From positions 5,360,754 to 5,424,753 of the forward strand of contig JAJEKV010000070.1 of assembly GCA_021234155.1 (NCBI GenBank): a DNA stretch of 64,000 nt. Reading direction: 5' to 3'. Made by a program: the position numbers and the translations under genes. Origin of the DNA: Isoetes taiwanensis. Taxonomy: Eukaryota; Streptophyta; Lycopodiopsida; Isoetales; Isoetaceae. The notes beneath the pieces are model-generated. The model did no database searches. It was given only the letters and a program-made list of their open reading frames with translations, and was not told the DNA's origin. Positions 63,175 to 64,000 of the stretch are shown piece after piece. Each line of letters begins with the position of its first letter. Within the stretch, counting starts at the first letter, position 1.

Positions 63175-64000
63175 TTAATGCCGTCTGGATCGCTCCCTTC
63201 GAGGATCAGGTGGGTGTTCCCTAGCTACAGAGGTTGGTGTTCGATATGGAAAAGGACCTGCACGCGCCCCCTGTTGCATGGTGGAAAATGAGCCTTTAAA
63301 TACTTGTTGACGAGGAGCAGCTGCATCCAAAAAGTATCGTATTTGCCGTCGAATGCGGGTGATGCCCTCAGACACATTATCATATACATGTGTGTGAATG
63401 ACCCTTAGTTCATCTTCTCGTTCTTGTAGCTCGGCATGTAGCAGGGTAGTCCATTCCTGCAACAACACCTCAAGTGTGGCCAAGTCATTTCGAGGTGGTG
63501 CAGGACGTGGAGGTGGTCGTGGGTGACAGTGCCAATTTGGAAACAACAGTTGATATATTCTGGACTCATATTGGGCCAGATAGTAGTCCCCAGCTATTAT
63601 GTGCTTGCATATAGCATGATGGGAAGGACATTCACAGAATCTAGTCTTCATCCATACATGGTATCTGGTTGTAGAACAAGATTGTGTAGTCATGGACAAC
63701 ACCACTTGCTCACTACATGCAACCACTCAATATTCAACGCATACAAGAGCTCCACAAGATTTAAAAACAAGATGAATATGGAGTAATGAATTATCAAATA
63801 CGCACCCTGGATACGATGTTGGTAACCGAGTCGCCATACATCCTCCTGTGACATGACAAACCGGTAAATAACTCGATCGATGCGTGAGGCATCATGCTTC
63901 ATGGTCGGTCCACGTTGCCTCACAAAATCCCAAACCGTCTTGGCCTTGGAAACTGATGTTAATAAACTAGCAGCCTCCTGGAGCAATTGTGGATATACTG
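63175..64000 (-). CDS. SWIM zinc-finger protein, 3' exons; gene runs off the right edge
   Basis: The upstream exon, 63,806 to beyond 64,000, reads ASLLTSVSKAKTVWDFVRQ and VIYRFVMSQEDVWRLGYQ. It joins in phase, over a 80-base intron (donor GTGCG, acceptor TATTGAG), to the final exon 63,175-63,725. That exon has the SWIM signature RFCECPSHHAICKHIIAG (CxCx(n)CxH) at its start. A Pro-rich linker (HPRPPPRPAPPRND), a helical segment (VLLQEWTTLLHAELQERED) and a basic tail (RRERSRRH) follow. SWIM fingers bind DNA or protein and are common in MULE transposases and in MULE-derived host proteins. No transposase core is visible because the 5' part lies outside the window. It is convergent with the Ulp1-like gene. 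Confidence 0.6.

Overview
This window reads as nuclear DNA of a land plant, most likely a fern or another non-seed vascular plant. The evidence is a many-exon kinesin-14 of the KAC/KCA type (known only from green plants), an organelle-type PLS pentatricopeptide repeat (PPR) gene, long AT-rich introns and spacers, and abundant nested transposons, including a Penelope-type reverse transcriptase that flowering plants are not known to carry. The fern assignment is inference; nothing here names a species.

Layout. Positions 1-5,799 (minus strand) hold 15 exons covering the N-terminal and motor half of a KAC-type kinesin that runs off the left edge. From 5,800 to 10,522 there is spacer with a foldback element (7,075-7,880) and small MITEs. 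From 10,523 to 37,109 there is a 26.6-kb element with CACTACAA ends, a TAA target duplication and GC-rich subterminal repeats, so a giant CACTA (En/Spm) transposon with no recognisable transposase. Its interior contains, in order: a Penelope-type retroelement with introns and two 2.4-kb direct repeats (11,061-20,250, plus strand); a 10-kb tandem array of about 1.13-kb units, two of which carry the same hAT-like insertion (20,278-30,387); a spacer; and a second element of the same repeat-body-repeat architecture on the opposite strand, lacking the RT (31,699-36,690).

From 37,113 to 57,957 the sequence is accessory: MITEs, a decayed PPR copy (40,591-40,960), a 1.2-kb TIR element (43,636-44,845), a LINE C-terminal remnant, a SWIM zinc-finger fragment, and a 239-bp-arm inverted repeat made of two head-to-head LINE-like 3' ends. 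A single-exon PPR gene lies at 57,958-59,610 (minus). The right end (60,060-64,000) holds an Ulp1-like (C48) cysteine protease gene facing a SWIM zinc-finger gene that runs off the edge; the pair looks like the cargo of a larger mobile element marked by repeated GTATATCGAG motifs.

The most interesting observation is the pair of retroelement-like units inside the CACTA. They lie in opposite orientation and have different repeats, yet share a layout and a conserved 3' stem-loop (TTGYAACA arms with a GGCCCTGCTC loop), followed about 60 bases later by GGTNGGAGGAAGG and a T-run at the start of the downstream repeat. This looks like a structured 3' recognition signal for one family of RT.
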